Shown: one piece after another, positions 34,827 through 38,461 of the stretch
Position numbering within the stretch: the stretch's first letter is position 1
How the letters are laid out: every line of letters begins with the position of its first letter
Made by a program: the position numbers and the translations under genes
Source: a virus
IMG/VR virus record: IMGVR_UViG_3300014720_004555
Location: 1 to 38,461 of that record
Reading direction: 5' to 3' (one strand)
DNA: 38,461 bases
Notes under the pieces: generated by a model
What the model was told of the DNA's origin: nothing
The model's database searches: none
The model's input: only the letters and a program-made list of their open reading frames with translations

Positions 34827-37214
34827 ATGCCATATACAACCTCACAAAGATTTGTACAGATTTCTCCATATTTGCTTGTAGAGTACCTATACGCTGCAGC
34901 ACCCAACCCCGAACAATATTTTGTTAATACAGGAGTACCTAGCATTGGATTTGAAAAAATAACCAATGGGTATTTTGATGGAGCATCTCAGGTTCTTAAT
35001 AGAATTCAAGATGTAGGAACCACTGGTAACACACGAGATAGGAGTGTGGTTCAAACTGGAAGAAGTAGATTTGTTACTCTGGACATAGACAGGTTAACGC
35101 AATATCTAGACTTTGATTCTAACCTCACCAACACCTCAAATCTTGCGGTGAATTTTCCCTATAATATTGGGGTTTATTATGATACTATTAAATATCATTT
35201 TGTCTCTGGTTATAATTTCGATGACCTTGATGGTGTTATTTTACAGGTACAGTTCACCGAAAGAAACGGAAAGAAAACCACAGTATCACAGATTCTATTT
35301 GAAAAGGGGGATATAAGCACGCCAATTCTTAATCCCAATCCAATATATCTAAATGGAGCTATTTATGACAGATATATTGAGATTAAGATTCCTTCTTATG
35401 CAAACACAACATTTGAGTTCGATCTTTTAAATGGGCAGTCACTACAGTCTTCAACATTAGCGGCCAAGATATCATCCGACGGGAATGGATATGTGAGAAA
35501 TGCACCGATCAACATATCTTTATATGAGATCAGAGAAACCTCTCTGGTTAATGGATATGAAAATTACATAGCAGATCTAAGAAATTCTCTTTCGCTGAGT
35601 TCTTCCGATGAATATGGGGATTTGGTTGCAGTTGTACAGGAAAACACAACATACGATTACATTGAATATTATCCAACTTGGCAGGGAAACTTCATAGAGG
35701 ACTTTATATTCACAGAGAATTCCCTGGGAAATATCTATTATGTTATACATGAAATAGAAGTGAGAGAACAAGTGGGACTGGGAATTTTCACTAGTTCAAG
35801 ATTTAGTACAATACAGGAAACAGGTTTTGAATCCCCGTATCTTTTTAGGCCTATTCTTCAGAATCCACTGGTAACATCATTTACTGTTAATTATACCCTC
35901 AGGTTATTTAATAAAACAAATTCCAATCAGACTATTAGAAGATCCTCGGTGACTTCTATGAATGTTAACAGGTACGGAAAACAAAATAATTTGATCAGCG
36001 TTTTACAGGGGGTACTTCCACAAAAAGTATACAATAAGGTAGTTGAATCACCTAGACTAACATCAAATTACTCCACATCCAGCGGACCTTCGATAATTAA
36101 GGACAGAAAGATTCCTGTTTTCTATAAGGATATGAATATAGCCGTTTCGAAGGAGAATCTTTTTGTTGATCTCAATGGCAATCTAACATCTGAATCTGGG
36201 GTATCGCAAACTGCAACCATTTATGGGCAGGGACTTGCCAACATCACTGTGGATCCTTTTGATAACTTCTATAAGTTCACGGTGTATGAGAAAAAAGGAA
36301 ATGGAAATCCACAGATATTAGATCTTGGGAACTCCCTATCCTACTATTTAGTTTTCCTTGATTCAGGAAATCAAAGCGTCAAGATTGAAAACCTAAAGAA
36401 TAATGTTTCCATTTCTAATCCTAATTTTGGACAGATAGCTTTCAAATGTGTGGAGCAAAATTCCAAAAAAATACTGGGATTCACCAATAGAGATTTTTAT
36501 ATAGTTTCTAAAACCCCAGACTCAGTTGAGACTAAATTATATCAGGGAAAATGGCAGACAGCAGCAGAGTTTTCTGCTAACGCCGATACCGGACCAGCAG
36601 GAACAACAGGAACTGGAGGATCTACGGGAACTACAGGGTCTACGGGGACAACCGGAGCAACTGGAACGACCACGGTATCTGTTGTTACTTCCCCTACACT
36701 AATAAAGGGTGACCAGGTAATTAGTTCGGTTCCTCAATCAAATGCTGAAACGATTAATTCAGATATTATACCTTTGTCAGGAAGAGATTTTTATGAATTT
36801 GGAACTGGCTCTGTTTCTGCACAGCTACCTAAAGCTGTTATTCTTGGACAAGTATTAACGACTGCATCTAATGCAACTGGAACATCCTCAACATCCGTGG
36901 CTGCATCAGGAACACAAATAAAGAAAAGCTGGACGATAACTTCATTGGCTCAGTCTATAGCAGGCAACGAAGGATTAGGAATGGTAACCGATAAAATAGT
37001 TGACTATTATTTTAAACCTGGTAATCCGGGAAATAGTTTATTTAGTGGGGTAACATCAACAGATTTTCTAAAGGCTGCTTTGGAAATACATCCTAAGAAA
37101 TCGAATGGTAAATATGATGACCAATACCTGGCTTACGCAAATTATTTGAATTTTCCTCCCTATGAGAATTCAGAATTAGAAGCGGGCAAATCGAAATTTA
37201 AAAAGAAGAAGTAA
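34827..37214 (+). CDS. Virion structural protein with Gly-Thr-Thr tract and basic tail
   Basis: The product has 795 residues. It starts SQRFVQISPYLLVEYLYAAA and is beta-rich and aromatic to about residue 580. A Gly-X-Thr tract follows (residues 589-616, GTTGTGGSTGTTGSTGTTGA), like a collagen-type linker but with Thr instead of Pro. After it comes a domain with helices (SWTITSLAQSIAGNEGLGMV) and a strongly basic end (KSKFKKKK). No membrane segment or enzyme motif is recognised. The LAQSIAGNEG region could be a small independent domain exposed beyond the flexible linker. The tail-tube-like gene starts four bases after the stop, suggesting that this is a tail-associated protein. Confidence 0.65.
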   Translation: MPYTTSQRFVQISPYLLVEYLYAAAPNPEQYFVNTGVPSIGFEKITNGYFDGASQVLNRIQDVGTTGNTRDRSVVQTGRSRFVTLDIDRLTQYLDFDSNLTNTSNLAVNFPYNIGVYYDTIKYHFVSGYNFDDLDGVILQVQFTERNGKKTTVSQILFEKGDISTPILNPNPIYLNGAIYDRYIEIKIPSYANTTFEFDLLNGQSLQSSTLAAKISSDGNGYVRNAPINISLYEIRETSLVNGYENYIADLRNSLSLSSSDEYGDLVAVVQENTTYDYIEYYPTWQGNFIEDFIFTENSLGNIYYVIHEIEVREQVGLGIFTSSRFSTIQETGFESPYLFRPILQNPLVTSFTVNYTLRLFNKTNSNQTIRRSSVTSMNVNRYGKQNNLISVLQGVLPQKVYNKVVESPRLTSNYSTSSGPSIIKDRKIPVFYKDMNIAVSKENLFVDLNGNLTSESGVSQTATIYGQGLANITVDPFDNFYKFTVYEKKGNGNPQILDLGNSLSYYLVFLDSGNQSVKIENLKNNVSISNPNFGQIAFKCVEQNSKKILGFTNRDFYIVSKTPDSVETKLYQGKWQTAAEFSANADTGPAGTTGTGGSTGTTGSTGTTGATGTTTVSVVTSPTLIKGDQVISSVPQSNAETINSDIIPLSGRDFYEFGTGSVSAQLPKAVILGQVLTTASNATGTSSTSVAASGTQIKKSWTITSLAQSIAGNEGLGMVTDKIVDYYFKPGNPGNSLFSGVTSTDFLKAALEIHPKKSNGKYDDQYLAYANYLNFPPYENSELEAGKSKFKKKK
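36591..36674 (+). repeat. Gly-X-Thr codon repeat
   Basis: A run of GGN-ACN-ACN-like triplets encodes about 28 residues of Gly/Thr/Ser. Codons vary at third positions, so this is protein-level low complexity more than a pure DNA microsatellite. It probably forms a flexible or triple-helical linker. Confidence 0.75.
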
Positions 37215-37217
37215 AGA

Positions 37218-37769
37218 ATGCTACTGAATTCCCGGCAAAACGGTTTTATATTTAACTTTCCTAAGGGGTTTTTCTATCCCGAGGTGGAAGAAAAGTATGC
37301 CCCGTACATCAAAAGAATGCCCATTCCGTATGATACTATTCTGGACTTCATGAATTCGACTATTCAATCCGTGACCTTCCCCACCCTTAGAACAGTGGAT
37401 AGTGTGGAACAGATCAGACCTGGTGGATTTAGACAATCATACAAAAGCGCAACAACCATACAAAACCTCATTCAAAGAGAATTCAACGTCACATTTAAGC
37501 TTGGAGAGGGATTCATTAATTATTGGGTGATGTATGAGAATTTAATTAAATTTTTAGACTTTCAGAATAAGGAAGAATATTTTCCGGATCTCACTTTAAG
37601 ACTTTTAGATAACGAGGGTATTATTATGGCATCAGTTGCATTTCAACAGGTAATCGTCACAAGCTTGGGAGAGGTCCAGTTAAACTATTCGTCCACAACC
37701 CCACAGTTTGCAGCTTTCACTGTTGGGTTCAAATGTAATTATGTCAATGTCAAACTCGAAATCGGATAA
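37218..37769 (+). CDS. Tail-tube-like protein (T4 gp19/gp54-type fold)
   Basis: The product has 183 residues; T4 gp19 has 163. The order of elements agrees with gp19: an early strand (SVTFPTLRTVDS), a loop with a Gly (RPGGFR), a strand (REFNVTFKLGEG), a helix (YWVMYENLIKFLDF), a strand pair (DLTLRLLDNEG, SVAFQQVIVTSLGEVQLNYS), then a final strand (QFAAFTVGFKCNYVNVKL). The phrase SLGEVQLNY parallels the VGELQLDW of gp19 as I recall it. This fold is shared by tail tube and baseplate tube-initiator proteins (gp48/gp54), so which one it is stays open. It could be one of several tube-fold proteins in this phage. The resolvase gene starts inside its 3' end. Confidence 0.65.
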   Translation: MLLNSRQNGFIFNFPKGFFYPEVEEKYAPYIKRMPIPYDTILDFMNSTIQSVTFPTLRTVDSVEQIRPGGFRQSYKSATTIQNLIQREFNVTFKLGEGFINYWVMYENLIKFLDFQNKEEYFPDLTLRLLDNEGIIMASVAFQQVIVTSLGEVQLNYSSTTPQFAAFTVGFKCNYVNVKLEIG

Positions 37770-38451
37770 TTTTAAATATATCGGGGTAGATTTCAGTTTG
37801 AATTCGCCAGCCTTCTGTGTCTTATCGAATGGTGAATCCCATATTGGTTCTCTCCATAGAACATCTGATCATCCCGATAAGGTATGGAAGAAAAAGAATT
37901 CTGCTTTTAAAGAGCTGGAATCGATCGGTGCTGCTATCGAGGTTTACCAAAAAGACAATATAGATGGTGAGTATCACGTCAAGGAGGCAATGAAAATGCG
38001 GGCATTCATTCATTTGACCGACGAATTTTTTTCACTGATAGAACCCCACATAGATGATAACACAATCATAGGAATGGAAGGGCTTTCTTTTGGATCTAGC
38101 GGGAATTCTCTGATTGATATCTCAATGGCAACTTCTCTTTTGAGACTTAAAATTCTTGGAAAGATCCCGGATAATCGATTCTTTGTTTTCTCCCCATCAA
38201 CCATCAAAAAATTTGCAGTCAAGGGAAACGCCAAGAAAGATGAATTGTATAGAGCTTTAATAGAAATAACTAAAAAAGAAGGTAGGGAGGACCTTAAAAA
38301 ATTTACGGAAACACTTGAAACAAATCAGGACCTTTGGATTAAAAAATCGAAGACAGTGGAGACTCCTTGTTCGGATATGATAGACGCAACTTGGATATCT
38401 TTGTTTTTAGAGAGAAATTCAGAGAAACTTTTAAACCAACCAATGGTATAA
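37741..38451 (+). CDS. RuvC-like Holliday junction resolvase (RNase H fold)
   Basis: The product has 236 residues from the ATG at 37741; an ATG at 37747 is equally possible, and one at 37708 would overlap the tube-like gene further. The RNase H-fold acidic residues can be seen: YIGVDFSLNSPAFCVL with Asp17, IIGMEGLSF with Glu113, and DMIDATWISLF with Asp212 and Asp215. SPSTIKKFAVKGNAKKDEL (151-169) is the RuvC-type basic segment before the last acidic pair. Such enzymes resolve branched DNA before packaging, the role T4 gp49 has with a different fold. The gene overlaps the structural gene by 29 bases, so expression is late or coupled. Substrate preference cannot be read from sequence. Confidence 0.82.
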   Translation: MSMSNSKSDNFKYIGVDFSLNSPAFCVLSNGESHIGSLHRTSDHPDKVWKKKNSAFKELESIGAAIEVYQKDNIDGEYHVKEAMKMRAFIHLTDEFFSLIEPHIDDNTIIGMEGLSFGSSGNSLIDISMATSLLRLKILGKIPDNRFFVFSPSTIKKFAVKGNAKKDELYRALIEITKKEGREDLKKFTETLETNQDLWIKKSKTVETPCSDMIDATWISLFLERNSEKLLNQPMV

Positions 38452-38461
38452 ATTGGGAACA

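Noticed and set aside
36591-36674. Microsatellite or CRISPR-like array
   Set aside because: The units are in-frame Gly-Thr codons with varied third bases and no spacers; it is protein low complexity. No CRISPR array was seen anywhere in the window.

Overview
The window is a piece of a large, AT-rich, contractile-tailed (myovirus) bacteriophage genome, almost entirely virion genes. The evidence for a T4-like tail is a run of baseplate genes: a gp25/GpW-like wedge protein, a gp6/GpJ-like wedge protein, and a giant protein with a gp7/GpI-like region. Near the other end lies a protein with the layout of a T4 gp19-type tail tube. The host is probably a member of the Bacteroidota. Start codons sit behind A-rich leaders with almost no Shine-Dalgarno sequence, one protein resembles a Bacteroidetes-phage family, and the propeller repeats are of kinds common in Bacteroidota. 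The host is inferred, not read directly.

Layout. 1-3474 is the 3' part of a large proline-rich virion protein. 3543-7961 is a compact island: a four-domain ribosomal-protein-S1-like protein, an amidoligase-like protein with a beta-helix-like tail, a possible neck protein and a DUF932-like protein. It ends in a hairpin. 8033-17102 is the baseplate-wedge operon, ending in a 2249-residue protein that carries two beta-propellers. phoH (17099-17770) is the only gene on the minus strand. It overlaps the wedge gene tail-to-tail and shares a hairpin-centred divergent regulatory region with the next plus-strand gene. 17892-33703 holds five large structural or fibre genes, the last with collagen-like tracts. 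33708-34797 holds a short coiled-coil protein and a membrane-anchored protein with a beta-strand C-terminus. 34827-37769 holds another large structural protein and the tail-tube-like protein. 37741-38451 is a RuvC-like resolvase that overlaps the tail-tube gene.

How it works together. Most genes serve assembly of the tail, baseplate and adhesion apparatus. A TATATAA-containing element recurs in nearly all the longer gaps and probably marks late transcription units. The S1-like protein may help the phage control translation in a host that hardly uses Shine-Dalgarno pairing. PhoH and RuvC belong to nucleic-acid metabolism. No tRNA, CRISPR array, insertion sequence or integrase was seen. There is no gene-free stretch longer than about 125 bases.
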